NCBI GenBank assembly: GCA_965224095.1
Contig: OZ245039.1
Location: forward strand, 3,224,001-3,288,000
Reading direction: 5' to 3'
DNA length: 64,000 nucleotides
Origin: JBPEWY01 sp965224095
GTDB lineage: Bacteria; Bacteroidota; Bacteroidia; Flavobacteriales; Flavobacteriaceae
The position numbers were made by a program, and so were the translations under genes. Below the pieces are notes generated by a model. It was not told the origin of the DNA and searched no databases. It was given only the letters and a program-made list of their open reading frames with translations. The number at the start of each line of letters is the position of its first letter. The stretch's first letter is position 1. This document shows positions 52,294 to 61,565 of this stretch, in pieces.

Positions 52294-53649
52294 ATGTCAA
52301 ACGACATTCGAATTAAAAAAGGTCTGGACATAAAGTTAAAAGGAGAAGCTGAAAAAACTACAGAAAAAGCAATCGTAAGTAACTTTTATTCAATAAGACC
52401 TGAAGACTTCCACGGCGTTATTCCAAAAATGGTTACGAAATTAGGATCTAAGGTAAAAGCAGGAGAAACTGTTTTTTACGATAAGTCTAATGAAGATATT
52501 AAGTTTGTTTCTCCCGTTTCCGGAGAAATCATCGATATCGTTCGAGGAGCAAAAAGACGCATTTTATCAGTAAAACTTCAGGCTGATAAGGAACAGGTTT
52601 ATGCAGATCACGGTTCTTTTGATGTAGACACAGCCGATGCAACGGCTGTTAGGAAACATTTACTGGCAACGGGTTGCTGGCCATTTATTAAACAGCGGCC
52701 TTATGATATTATAGCCGATCCTGAAAAAAAACCAAAAGCCATTTTTATCTCAGCCTATGCAACGGCTCCGTTAGCAGCAGATTACGATTACGTATTGCAG
52801 GGTAAGGAAACTGTACTACAAGCCGCCATTACGGCGTTGGGAAAACTTACTGACGGAAACATCCATGTAGGTGTCGGAAAGAGCGGAAACTCGCCAATGG
52901 CAGGTTTATCGGGAATTGCTTTACACAGAATTTCAGGCCCTCATCCTGCAGGCAATGTAAGTACGTTGATTAATAAGATCGATCCGATTAATAAAGGCGA
53001 AGTGGTATGGACCGTAAATCCGCAAGACCTGGTTCTTATCGGAGAATTACTGCTGAGCGGAAAATTTAATGCGGAGCGTATGGTGGCGCTGACGGGTTCT
53101 TCAATTAAAAAACCCAGGTATTGTATTACCAAAATAGGAAGCGAAGTGGCAACTATGATTTACGATAAGGGAGTAGATAAAGATGCCAATATGAGAATTA
53201 TTTCAGGGGATGTGTTAACTGGAAAGCAAGTACAGCCTGATGGTTTTTTAGATTATTACAGTAATACCATCACAGTGATTCCGGAAGGAAATGATTATGA
53301 ATTTTTCGGATGGAACAAACCTGTTTTTAATAAAGTCTCCACATCGCGGGCCCTTACTTTTTCCTGGTTGTTCCCCAATAGGAAATACGACCTTAATACC
53401 AATACAAATGGCGAACACAGAGCATTTGTAGTTACGGGAAACTACGAAGAGGTTTTTCCACTTGATATTTATCCAATGCAATTGTTAAAAGCATGTATGT
53501 ATAAAGATCTGGATGAAATGGAAGCCCTGGGAATGTATGAAGTGGCACCGGAAGATTTTGCATTGACGGAATTTGTTTGTGTATCTAAACAACCGCATCA
53601 AAAAATTATCAGAGAAGGTTTGGACTTAATGATTAAAGAAATAGGATAA
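52294..53649 (+). CDS. nqrA: Na+-translocating NADH:quinone reductase subunit A
   Basis: 451 residues. Family pattern IRIKKGLDIKLKGEAEK at the start and VSPVSGEIIDIVRGAKRRILSV. NqrA is the soluble subunit that contributes to quinone binding. First gene of the six-gene operon, 2 bp before nqrB. Confidence 0.96.
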   Translation: MSNDIRIKKGLDIKLKGEAEKTTEKAIVSNFYSIRPEDFHGVIPKMVTKLGSKVKAGETVFYDKSNEDIKFVSPVSGEIIDIVRGAKRRILSVKLQADKEQVYADHGSFDVDTADATAVRKHLLATGCWPFIKQRPYDIIADPEKKPKAIFISAYATAPLAADYDYVLQGKETVLQAAITALGKLTDGNIHVGVGKSGNSPMAGLSGIALHRISGPHPAGNVSTLINKIDPINKGEVVWTVNPQDLVLIGELLLSGKFNAERMVALTGSSIKKPRYCITKIGSEVATMIYDKGVDKDANMRIISGDVLTGKQVQPDGFLDYYSNTITVIPEGNDYEFFGWNKPVFNKVSTSRALTFSWLFPNRKYDLNTNTNGEHRAFVVTGNYEEVFPLDIYPMQLLKACMYKDLDEMEALGMYEVAPEDFALTEFVCVSKQPHQKIIREGLDLMIKEIG

Positions 53650-53651
53650 CC

Positions 53652-54833
53652 ATGGGTTTAAAAAGTACATTACACAATTTAAAAGAGAAGTATAAAGGAA
53701 CCAAAATGGCTCCTGCTTTTAATGCGATCCATACATTTTTATACTTACCCAATGAGATTACCCATGAAGGGACTCATATCAAGGCTGCCGACGATTTGAA
53801 ACGTACCATGAACACGGTGATCATGGCTTTGATACCGTGTTTGATATTTGGTATGTTTAATGCGGGATATCAGTATTATGCGGCACTGGGAACTCCCGTG
53901 GAATTTCTTTCCTGGGATGCATTTTTAATAGGGATTAAAAAGATATTGCCTTTGGTCATTATATCCTACGGGGTAGGGCTGGCTATCGAATTTCTGTTTG
54001 CCGTTATAAAAAAGCACGAAGTAGAAGAGGGATATCTGGTAACGGGTATGTTGGTGCCCCTGATTGTACCGGTCGATATTCCCTTGTGGATGCTGGCCGT
54101 AGCTGTTGCTTTTGGAGTGGTTATTGGAAAAGAGGTTTTTGGAGGCACGGGAATGAATATTCTGAATCCTGCTCTTACTATTCGGGCATTTCTGTTTTTT
54201 GCATATCCAACCTGGATGTCAGGTGATAAAGTGTGGGTACATGGAGCCGTGGAACGAGCAGGAACACCCGATGCTATCTCCGGTGAAACCGTTTTAGGAG
54301 CCTATGCACAGGGAAAAGACCTCGCCTATTCGGTTTCCGATATGTTTTTTGGTTACATTCCCGGTTCGGTAGGTGAAACCTCTACCTTTTTAATTCTGTT
54401 AGGCGGGTTATTCCTCATTTTTACGAAAATAGGAAGCTGGCGTATTATGCTGTCGTCTGTGATTGGTGCCGTGGTTATGGGATTAATCTTTAATGGAGTG
54501 GTCGATGCCGGATGGATAGGAGAAGGAAGTAAATTCTATACGCTTATGAGTACACAATGGTGGCATCATCTAATTATAGGTGGATTTGCCTTTGGTACCG
54601 TATTTATGGCAACCGACCCGGTTACGGCTTCTCAAACAAACAGAGGAAAATGGATATACGGGTTCCTGGTAGGATTTATTTCAATCCTTATCAGAGTATT
54701 TAATCCGGCGTACCCGGAAGGTGTAATGCTCGCTATTCTCCTTATGAACGTATTTGCACCAACGATTGACCACTATGTGGTTCGCGGAAATGTTAAAAGA
54801 AGACTGAAGCGTCTTAAAGCAAAAACTGCATAA
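53652..54833 (+). CDS. nqrB: Na+-translocating NADH:quinone reductase subunit B
   Basis: 393 residues with about ten membrane helices. The covalent FMN site is ATDPVTASQTN (about 321-331), with the Thr that ApbE flavinylates. NqrB carries riboflavin and FMN and moves Na+. It follows nqrA directly and precedes nqrC by 2 bp. Confidence 0.96.
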   Translation: MGLKSTLHNLKEKYKGTKMAPAFNAIHTFLYLPNEITHEGTHIKAADDLKRTMNTVIMALIPCLIFGMFNAGYQYYAALGTPVEFLSWDAFLIGIKKILPLVIISYGVGLAIEFLFAVIKKHEVEEGYLVTGMLVPLIVPVDIPLWMLAVAVAFGVVIGKEVFGGTGMNILNPALTIRAFLFFAYPTWMSGDKVWVHGAVERAGTPDAISGETVLGAYAQGKDLAYSVSDMFFGYIPGSVGETSTFLILLGGLFLIFTKIGSWRIMLSSVIGAVVMGLIFNGVVDAGWIGEGSKFYTLMSTQWWHHLIIGGFAFGTVFMATDPVTASQTNRGKWIYGFLVGFISILIRVFNPAYPEGVMLAILLMNVFAPTIDHYVVRGNVKRRLKRLKAKTA

Positions 54834-54835
54834 TC

Positions 54836-55588
54836 ATGGAAAAAAGAACAGACAAAAACTCATATACCGTATTTTTTGCTATTGGAATGGTCATAGTGGT
54901 AGGAGCTCTACTAGCTTTTTTAGCCTCCTATTTAAAGCCTACAATTACGGAAAATAAGCGCTTAGAGAAACAACAAAATATTTTGTATGCCATGGGGGTT
55001 AACGAAAATGAAGGCAATAGTGCCGTTTTTGTTTCTACCGATAAGGCCCCGGAATTATTTTCTCAGTACATCAAAAAACAACTGGTAATCCAGGGAGATG
55101 AAGTAACCGAAGATGCGCATGCTTACCTTATTGATGTTAAAAAAGAACAGGCACTGGCCAAAGATGATGAATACAGCAGACGGCTTCCTCTGTTCGTAGG
55201 AGAAAAAGACGGGAAGACATATTATATTGCTCCGATTCGTGGAAAAGGACTGTGGGATGCCATTTGGGCTTATGTAGCCATGGATAAAGATATGGTGATT
55301 CAGGGTGCGTATTTTGACCATAAAGGAGAAACCCCCGGTTTGGGAGCTAATATAAAAGAACGCTTTTTTATGGATGATTTTATAGGGGAACACCTCCTGG
55401 ATAATTCGGGTAATTTTAAAGGAATTACCGTATCAAAATCCAATGCGGACCCAAAAAATGAAGATAAAGAAGATAATGAAGTAGATGCCATAGCAGGAGC
55501 TACGATTACCGGAGATGGCGTTTCGGCAATGATTCGTAACGATTTGAAATTGTATCAACCGTATTTTCAAAAATTAAAAAACAACTAG
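54836..55588 (+). CDS. nqrC: Na+-translocating NADH:quinone reductase subunit C
   Basis: 250 residues: one N-terminal membrane helix (about 10-32) and a periplasmic FMN-binding domain with GLWDAIWAYVAMD, HKGETPGLGANI and the flavinylation motif DAIAGATITGDGV (about 219-231) where FMN is attached to the threonine. Part of the electron path from NqrF to NqrB. Confidence 0.96.
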   Translation: MEKRTDKNSYTVFFAIGMVIVVGALLAFLASYLKPTITENKRLEKQQNILYAMGVNENEGNSAVFVSTDKAPELFSQYIKKQLVIQGDEVTEDAHAYLIDVKKEQALAKDDEYSRRLPLFVGEKDGKTYYIAPIRGKGLWDAIWAYVAMDKDMVIQGAYFDHKGETPGLGANIKERFFMDDFIGEHLLDNSGNFKGITVSKSNADPKNEDKEDNEVDAIAGATITGDGVSAMIRNDLKLYQPYFQKLKNN

Positions 55589-55591
55589 TAT

Positions 55592-56239
55592 ATGGGACTT
55601 TTATCTAGAAAAGACAGTAAGTTAATATTAGACCCGCTAGCAGATAATAACCCGATTACCATTCAGGTACTCGGAATTTGTTCGGCCCTGGCTATTACGG
55701 CACAGCTCAAAGCATCGATTGTAATGGCGATCTCCGTACTCTTTGTATTAGGTGTGGGGAATGTGGTTATATCACTGATGAGGAATATTATTCCTTCCAA
55801 AATCAGAATTATAGTCCAGTTAACGGTGGTGGCAACATTGGTAATTATTGTAGACCTGGTTTTAAAGGCGTTTGCTTATGAACTCAGTAAAGAGTTATCT
55901 GTATTTGTAGGATTGATTATTACCAATTGTATTATCATGGGACGCTTCGAGGCATTTGCCCTGGGGAACGGTCCGTGGAGGTCGTTTTTAGACGGAATTG
56001 GGAACGCCGCCGGATACGGATTGATTCTTATTATTGTTGGTTTTTTCAGAGAACTATTAGGATCCGGTACGCTTCTGGGGTATCCCGTTTTAGGGAATCC
56101 GATCGATAAAACCGGATTATATGCGTTAGGATATGAAAATAACGGATTTATGTTGTTGTCGCCCATGGCTTTAATTGTCGTGGGAATCATTATATGGGTT
56201 CAGCGCAGCAGGAATAAAGCCTTAATTGAAGATCATTAA
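55592..56239 (+). CDS. nqrD: Na+-translocating NADH:quinone reductase subunit D
   Basis: 215 residues, six membrane helices. Contains the conserved cysteine region GICSALAITAQLKAS (about 29-43) and LIITNCIIMGRFEAFAL (about 108-124), whose cysteines with NqrE hold an Fe centre. The gene is followed by a 75-bp gap before nqrE, the widest in the operon. Confidence 0.95.
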   Translation: MGLLSRKDSKLILDPLADNNPITIQVLGICSALAITAQLKASIVMAISVLFVLGVGNVVISLMRNIIPSKIRIIVQLTVVATLVIIVDLVLKAFAYELSKELSVFVGLIITNCIIMGRFEAFALGNGPWRSFLDGIGNAAGYGLILIIVGFFRELLGSGTLLGYPVLGNPIDKTGLYALGYENNGFMLLSPMALIVVGIIIWVQRSRNKALIEDH

Positions 56240-56314
56240 AATTAGTCGTAACCGGTTTGTACGGATGTATTTATAAGCCGAAAACAATCGTAAAAAGACT
56301 AGATACTAAGAAAT

Positions 56315-57043
56315 ATGGAACATATAGAACTATTTTTTAAATCGATTTTTATAGATAATATGGTTTTTGCCACCTTCCTCGGAATGTGCTCTTACCTGGC
56401 CGTATCTAAAAAAGTTTCAACAGCGGTTGGCCTTGGTGCTGCCGTAATATTTGTATTGGCCATTACTGTACCGCTAAACTGGCTTTTAGACCAGTATATT
56501 TTAAAAGAAGGAGCTCTTTCGTGGTTAGGACCCGAATATGCCGATTATGACCTGAGCTTTCTTTCTTTTATCATGTTTATTGCTACAATAGCAACCATGG
56601 TACAACTGGTGGAAATCGTAGTGGAAAAATTTTCACCTTCCCTGTATAATTCACTGGGTATTTTCCTTCCTCTTATCGCAGTAAACTGTGCTATTTTAGG
56701 AGGATCCTTGTTTATGCAATCACGGGAAATTCCAACACTCGGACTGGCGTTTAACTATGGTGTTGCATCCGGAATAGGATGGTTTCTGGCCATTTTAGCC
56801 ATCGCAGCCATCAGGGAAAAGATAAGGTATTCAAACGTTCCGGCTCCCCTTCGAGGATTGGGGATTACGTTTATTATCACCGGCCTAATGGCCATTGGTT
56901 TTATGAGTTTCGGAGGTATGTTAACCGGCGGGGACGAAGAAACCGAAGTAACACAAAATACCGTGCAGGTTGAACAAAAAACAGCCAAGGATAAGGACGA
57001 AGTGAAAATTTTGGCAGATAACAAAACTAAAGTAATAGAATAA
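56315..57043 (+). CDS. nqrE: Na+-translocating NADH:quinone reductase subunit E
   Basis: 242 residues. The six-helix core (about 1-200) has the cysteine regions ATFLGMCSYLAVSKK and IAVNCAILGGSLFM that ligate Fe with NqrD. About 40 residues beyond the usual end are hydrophilic and acidic-basic (GGDEETEVTQNTVQVEQKT, then KDKDEVKIL), an extension whose role is unknown. nqrF follows after 1 bp. Confidence 0.95.
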   Translation: MEHIELFFKSIFIDNMVFATFLGMCSYLAVSKKVSTAVGLGAAVIFVLAITVPLNWLLDQYILKEGALSWLGPEYADYDLSFLSFIMFIATIATMVQLVEIVVEKFSPSLYNSLGIFLPLIAVNCAILGGSLFMQSREIPTLGLAFNYGVASGIGWFLAILAIAAIREKIRYSNVPAPLRGLGITFIITGLMAIGFMSFGGMLTGGDEETEVTQNTVQVEQKTAKDKDEVKILADNKTKVIE

Positions 57044-57044
57044 C

Positions 57045-58355
57045 ATGATATTAGCAGCAGGTACATTAGGAACGATCGTAGCAACGGTTGCAGCTTTCCT
57101 GGTAGTAACTTTATTACTGGTTGCATTACTACTGGTGGTGAAACAGAAATTATCTCCTTCAGGCCCGGTTAAAATTAAAATTAATGGCGAAAAGGAAATT
57201 GAGGTAGGCTCCGGAGGTAGTTTGCTATCAACATTGGGAAATCAGAAAATATTTCTCCCTTCGGCTTGTGGAGGCGGAGGAACCTGTATACAGTGTGAGT
57301 GCCATGTACTTTCAGGTGGAGGAGAGGCATTACCTACCGAAACGCCTCACTTTACAAGAAAAGAACTGGAGCACGGTGCTCGTCTGGCATGTCAGGTTAA
57401 GGTAAAACAGGATATGGAAATAACCATTCCTGAAGAAGTATTCGGAATAAAAAAGTGGGAAGCCGTCGTGGTAAGGAATTACAATGTGGCTTCTTTTATT
57501 AAGGAGTTTGTTGTGGAAATTCCTGAAGATATGAACTATAAACCCGGAGGGTATATACAAATTGAGATCCCCCCGTGTGAAGTGAAGTATGCCGATATTG
57601 ATATCACTGCACATCCGGAAGAACACGAAACGCCTGATAAGTTTAAAATGGAGTGGGATAAATTTAATCTATGGCCACTCGTTATGAAAAATACGGAGAC
57701 GGTAGAGCGCGCTTATTCCATGGCATCCTATCCTGCGGAGGGAAGAGAAATTATGCTGAATGTCCGGGTGGCTACTCCACCATGGGACAGATCTAAAAAT
57801 GGATGGATGAACGTGAATCCGGGAATAGCGTCCTCTTATATTTTTGCAAAGAAACCGGGCGATAAGGTTACCATTTCCGGACCTTACGGAGAGTTCTTTA
57901 TCAATGAATCCGATTCCGAGATGTTATACGTTGGTGGAGGTGCCGGAATGGCCCCCATGCGTTCTCATCTTTACCACTTATTCAAAACCCTGAAAACAGG
58001 TCGTAAAGTAACGTATTGGTACGGCGGTAGATCTAAACGTGAACTCTTTTATCTGGATCACTTTAGAGAGCTCGAAGACGAGTTTTCGAATTTTAAATTT
58101 TACATTGCTCTGTCCGAACCGCTTCCGGAAGATAATTGGAAGGTAAAAAAAGACATACACGATGAGGAAGGCGATGGATTCGTTGGTTTTGTACACAGTT
58201 GTGTCATAGAGAATTATTTAAACCATCACGAATCTCCCGAAGATATTGAACTTTATTTTTGTGGTCCTCCCCTCATGAATAAAGCCGTTCAGAAAATGGG
58301 TGAGGATTTCGGTATCCCCGACGAGCATATCCGATTTGATGATTTTGGAGGATAG
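57045..58355 (+). CDS. nqrF: Na+-translocating NADH:quinone reductase subunit F
   Basis: 436 residues: N-terminal membrane helix, a [2Fe-2S] ferredoxin domain with PSACGGGGTCIQCECHVLSGG and RLACQVKV, an FAD domain (RAYSMASYPAEG) and an NADH domain (MLYVGGGAGMAPMRSHLYHL, ELYFCGPPLMNKAVQ). It accepts electrons from NADH. Last gene of the operon; a terminator follows. Confidence 0.96.
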   Translation: MILAAGTLGTIVATVAAFLVVTLLLVALLLVVKQKLSPSGPVKIKINGEKEIEVGSGGSLLSTLGNQKIFLPSACGGGGTCIQCECHVLSGGGEALPTETPHFTRKELEHGARLACQVKVKQDMEITIPEEVFGIKKWEAVVVRNYNVASFIKEFVVEIPEDMNYKPGGYIQIEIPPCEVKYADIDITAHPEEHETPDKFKMEWDKFNLWPLVMKNTETVERAYSMASYPAEGREIMLNVRVATPPWDRSKNGWMNVNPGIASSYIFAKKPGDKVTISGPYGEFFINESDSEMLYVGGGAGMAPMRSHLYHLFKTLKTGRKVTYWYGGRSKRELFYLDHFRELEDEFSNFKFYIALSEPLPEDNWKVKKDIHDEEGDGFVGFVHSCVIENYLNHHESPEDIELYFCGPPLMNKAVQKMGEDFGIPDEHIRFDDFGG

Positions 58356-58391
58356 TAAAAAAATGAGCTTATACGCTATTTGAAAGTAGTT

Positions 58392-58426
58392 ACATAAAAT
58401 CCCGGTATAACACCGGGATTTTATGT
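58392..58426 (+). terminator. Terminator of the nqr operon
   Basis: ACATAAAATCCCGGT-ATAAC-ACCGGGATTTTATGT, a perfect 15-bp stem with an AT-rich base, located 37 bp past the nqrF stop. Confidence 0.85.
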
Positions 58427-58463
58427 TTAAACTCATACAAATTCTTTTGTAAACGCCTATCCG

Positions 58464-58913
58464 TTAAACGTTTGGTGCAGGGTGGTTTTTATTAACTTCC
58501 GATAAATACCGTACTATATAATCCATAGTATTGTGAATTCCTTCAAAAGCACACAATAACTTTATTACAGCAGTCATGCCATTAAAGAGAACATCTTTAT
58601 CTAATGGATCGGGATTTTTGTTTTTATGGTGAAGCGGTACCTTATAACCGCAGCCTTTTAAAAAAGCTACTTCTATCTGAAGAAGTTCCAATGGCGTATA
58701 CCCGAAGAATTTACGGCCAAATTTCTGATTTACCAATCCCGTATAACTGAGTTGAAGCGATCCGTGCCGGTCGGTAAGATGCTTCCACATATCCGAATTA
58801 TCACAGATGGTACCCACCGCACACTGCCTGTGACATTCCGGATGTAACCGTTGCTCATAAAAAGCAGTGTACAATTTCACTGCGGCCAAATCAAAACGAG
58901 GGTTTGTTTTCAT
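58464..58913 (-). CDS. Conserved unknown protein with a cysteine/histidine cluster, next to nqr
   Basis: 149 residues, soluble. It carries HPECHRQCAVGTICDN (His24, Cys27, Cys31, Cys37) and later GCGYKVPLHHKNKNPD with Cys88 and two histidines. The gene sits on the minus strand between nqrF and apbE; similar proteins are found near nqr in flavobacteria and have been annotated loosely as Nqr-related without evidence. The ligand set suggests metal or Fe-S binding. A role in assembling the NqrD/NqrE iron site is hypothesis. Confidence 0.7.
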   Translation of the reverse strand: MKTNPRFDLAAVKLYTAFYEQRLHPECHRQCAVGTICDNSDMWKHLTDRHGSLQLSYTGLVNQKFGRKFFGYTPLELLQIEVAFLKGCGYKVPLHHKNKNPDPLDKDVLFNGMTAVIKLLCAFEGIHNTMDYIVRYLSEVNKNHPAPNV

Positions 58914-59087
58914 AACGTGATAATCTGATTTGATTTTACTTTATTAAGATACAAAAAAGAGCGTAAATAAGATTTAGGTAAGAATCTATAAGAAGTTTGT
59001 GTTTCACTTTATCCGGTTTACCTGTTTTTAAATACAAACGGAAATTTTTCTGTTAACCTCGAAGCCGCTGATACCGATAAATAATAG

Positions 59088-59095
59088 TAATTTTG
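59088..59095 (+). promoter_or_regulatory. -7 box very close to a start codon
   Basis: TAATTTTG ends only 4 bp before the ATG at 59100, so transcription would begin at or near the start codon: a leaderless-mRNA candidate. Confidence 0.5.
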
Positions 59096-59099
59096 CCAG

Positions 59100-59477
59100 A
59101 TGGGAAAACCTCTCTCGGAACAGGAGCTTCATAATTTGGCCATGAATCTGGTTGGCAGGGAGCTGGAGGAACGCGGTTTTGAATTTATTGCGGTGAACAG
59201 TAAACTCAAAAAGCACCCTCAGTTTGTTTGTGTCGATAAAAACAATCAATATTTTTTTGTAATTGTTAGAGCAGTCATATTACCTGACAACCCTAACAAT
59301 TATGATGTTATATGGATGGAAGCCTTTAAAAAACACGCCCATAAAAACAATGCAAAGGTATTGTACGCCGGTGTCGGGCTCGGAAATCCAAAGGGGGAGG
59401 AGTTACCCTTATATCTGGACGAGGAATACCTGCTGGAGTATAATGGCATACAATATATTGAAACACACTTAAACTAA
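59100..59477 (+). CDS. Conserved unknown protein in the nqr-apbE neighbourhood
   Basis: 125 residues, soluble alpha/beta: LSEQELHNLAMNLVGRELEERGFEFIAVNSKLKKHPQFV, then a strand-rich part with VIVRAVILPDNPNNYDVIW and YAGVGLGNPKGEELPLYLDEEYLLEYNG. The pattern resembles a restriction-like (PD-(D/E)xK) nuclease fold of inactive type, but the catalytic residues are not all apparent. Its stop overlaps the apbE start by 1 bp, so it is cotranscribed with apbE and probably acts in Nqr flavinylation or assembly. Confidence 0.7.
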   Translation: MGKPLSEQELHNLAMNLVGRELEERGFEFIAVNSKLKKHPQFVCVDKNNQYFFVIVRAVILPDNPNNYDVIWMEAFKKHAHKNNAKVLYAGVGLGNPKGEELPLYLDEEYLLEYNGIQYIETHLN

Positions 59478-60457
59478 TGAAACGCATCGCAATCTGTATA
59501 TTACTTACTGTATTTTTATCGTGTAAAGAAGAACCGGTAAGCACTTCAATATTGGGAAATGCCTTTGGAACTACCTATTCGGTGGTATACGATGGTTCCA
59601 ATAATTTTCAGAAATCGTTTGATAGCCTGATAGCGGTTGTCAATCAATCCATGTCAACCTACCAGGAAGATTCGAATATTTCAAAAGTAAACAGGAACGA
59701 ATCGAATGTGGTAGACAGCCACTTTAAAACCGTTTTTATGGCATCAAAAAAAATTCACCAGCTTACCGATGGTGTTTTTGATCCTACCGTAGGAGCCGTG
59801 GTTAATGCATGGGATTTTGGTCCCGGGGGTAAAATTCAATCGCTGGACAGCCTTAAGATAGACAGTTTAATGCGGTCGGTAGGATTGTATAAAGTTAAAA
59901 TAAACGGATTGGAGGTCATCAAGGAAAACCCTGATACCTTCCTCGACTTTAATGCGATTGCCAAGGGCTACGGAGTAGACCTGATTTCGGAATTTCTGGA
60001 AGCAAAACACATCGAAAATTATTTAGTGGAAATAGGAGGGGAAATCCGCTGTAAAGGATACAATACCCAAAAGGGAAAAACATGGATGATAGGGATTGAC
60101 ACCCCTAATTTTGAAGGAATAAGGGAGTCTCCACTAAAGGCAATCTCCCTGGAAAATGCAGCTATGGCAACCTCCGGGACTTACAGAAAGTTTAAACTGG
60201 ACGATTACGGCAACCGATATGCCCATATCATAAATACCAGAACGGGGTATCCGAGTAAAACAAATGTGTTAAGCGTTTCGGTTATTGCAAGCGATTGTAT
60301 GACGGCAGATGCCTTTGCCACCGCGCTTCAGGCAATGCGCATGGATAAAATAAAGGCGTTTGTAAAGAAAATGCCTGAATTAAAGGCGTTTGTAATATTT
60401 GAGAATGAAGAAAATGAACTGGAAACCCTTTCGCTAAATGGATTCCCCCAGCAGTAA
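59477..60457 (+). CDS. apbE: FAD:protein FMN transferase ApbE, lipoprotein
   Basis: 326 residues with a lipobox (ILLTVFLSC, about Cys15). Family motifs: MSTYQEDSNISKVN, DGVFDPTVGAVVNAWDFGP, DFNAIAKGYGVDLISEFLE, VEIGGEIRCKG and TSGTYRKF, and the metal-binding VIASDCMTADAFATALQAM. It transfers FMN from FAD to threonines of NqrB and NqrC in the periplasm. Its location shortly after nqrF supports this. Confidence 0.95.
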   Translation: MKRIAICILLTVFLSCKEEPVSTSILGNAFGTTYSVVYDGSNNFQKSFDSLIAVVNQSMSTYQEDSNISKVNRNESNVVDSHFKTVFMASKKIHQLTDGVFDPTVGAVVNAWDFGPGGKIQSLDSLKIDSLMRSVGLYKVKINGLEVIKENPDTFLDFNAIAKGYGVDLISEFLEAKHIENYLVEIGGEIRCKGYNTQKGKTWMIGIDTPNFEGIRESPLKAISLENAAMATSGTYRKFKLDDYGNRYAHIINTRTGYPSKTNVLSVSVIASDCMTADAFATALQAMRMDKIKAFVKKMPELKAFVIFENEENELETLSLNGFPQQ

Positions 60458-60467
60458 ACCACTCGCT

Positions 60468-61274
60468 TTACTTTCTTACAACCGGTAAGATCTCGCCTTT
60501 TGCCAGGCGGTATCGCTGAATTTCCTCCTCCGAAAATTCGGAAGTATAATTCACTTCGTCTACGGAGAACCCTGCCGAACGCAGTTTGTCAAAATAATCC
60601 AGGCCGTAAACCCTTACGTGATCGTACTGCCCGAAAACACGAGCGCGTTCTTTTTTATCGGTAATCGAATTATCTTCAAAAGTATGCTCTCTATTCAGAT
60701 CCTGAGGCACCTGAAAAATCCCCCATCCGTTAGGTTTTAAAATACGATAAAGCTCCGATAATGCCCTGGTGTCATCCGGGATATGCTCTAAAACATGATT
60801 GCAGAAAATTACATCGAATTCATTATCGTGAAATGGCAGATTGCAAATATCGGCTTTTACGTCTGCCAGAGGAGATTCGAGATCGGTGGTGGTATAATCC
60901 AGGTTTTTTTGCGATTTAAACCTTTTATAAAATGCCTGTTCAGGAGCAAAATGTAAAACCTTTAGAGGAGTTGTAAAAAAGGAAGTTTCATTTTTCAGAT
61001 ACAACCACATAAGCCGGTGCCGCTCCAGGGAAAGTGTGCCCGGTGATAAAACATTTTCACGGGGTTGCTCGTACCCATACGGAAGGAACCGCTTAAAACT
61101 TTTCCCGTCGATAGGATCGGTATATTTATCCCCTTTCATCCATAAAACCAAAAGAGGCCTGGTCCAATAACTTAATTTAATGAGTATTGGCCTGGGAAAT
61201 ACGCTTAGGATAAACTTAAAAAGGGTTTTCAAACGGGTGTTATTTATAATCTTCGCGAACCGGGTAAAAAACAT
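60468..61274 (-). CDS. Class I SAM-dependent methyltransferase
   Basis: 268 residues. An N-terminal hydrophobic region (KFILSVFPRPILIKLSYW) and a methyltransferase domain about 85-220: VLHFAPEQAFYKRF, TTDLESPLADVKADICNLPFHDNEFDVIFCNHVLEHIPDD, ELYRILKPNGWGIFQVP. Such enzymes act on small metabolites or sugars; target unknown. The start overlaps the cupin stop by 35 bp, so a downstream start may be used. Confidence 0.85.
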   Translation of the reverse strand: MFFTRFAKIINNTRLKTLFKFILSVFPRPILIKLSYWTRPLLVLWMKGDKYTDPIDGKSFKRFLPYGYEQPRENVLSPGTLSLERHRLMWLYLKNETSFFTTPLKVLHFAPEQAFYKRFKSQKNLDYTTTDLESPLADVKADICNLPFHDNEFDVIFCNHVLEHIPDDTRALSELYRILKPNGWGIFQVPQDLNREHTFEDNSITDKKERARVFGQYDHVRVYGLDYFDKLRSAGFSVDEVNYTSEFSEEEIQRYRLAKGEILPVVRK

Positions 61275-61557
61275 CCATAACCGTACATGGGGTTATCGCC
61301 CGGGCACTGTGCTCGGCGTAGGAATCAATAGTGATTATGGCGCCTTCCTCCAGCATTTGCTTTTTTCCATTAACTGTTATTTCGAGCCTGCCCTTCATAA
61401 CTCTGGTGGTTTGTTCATGAACATGGTTATGAGCGGGGAGAAGAGCATCTTTTTCCAATTCAACAAATGCCAGCGTATTGTTTTCCGTATGAAGAAACCG
61501 GGCTGTTATGCCTGCAGCGATTTCTCTCTCCGGTATATGAGCGATTTGTGCGATCAT
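61240..61557 (-). CDS. Cupin-domain protein
   Basis: 105 residues with both cupin motifs: HNHVHEQTTRVMKGRLEITVNG (three histidines and a glutamate for metal) and GAIITIDSYAEHSARAI (histidine). A small dioxygenase-like or binding protein; substrate unknown. It is 8 bp after map and overlaps the methyltransferase start. Confidence 0.85.
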   Translation of the reverse strand: MIAQIAHIPEREIAAGITARFLHTENNTLAFVELEKDALLPAHNHVHEQTTRVMKGRLEITVNGKKQMLEEGAIITIDSYAEHSARAITPCTVMDVFYPVREDYK

Positions 61558-61565
61558 GTTATTTT

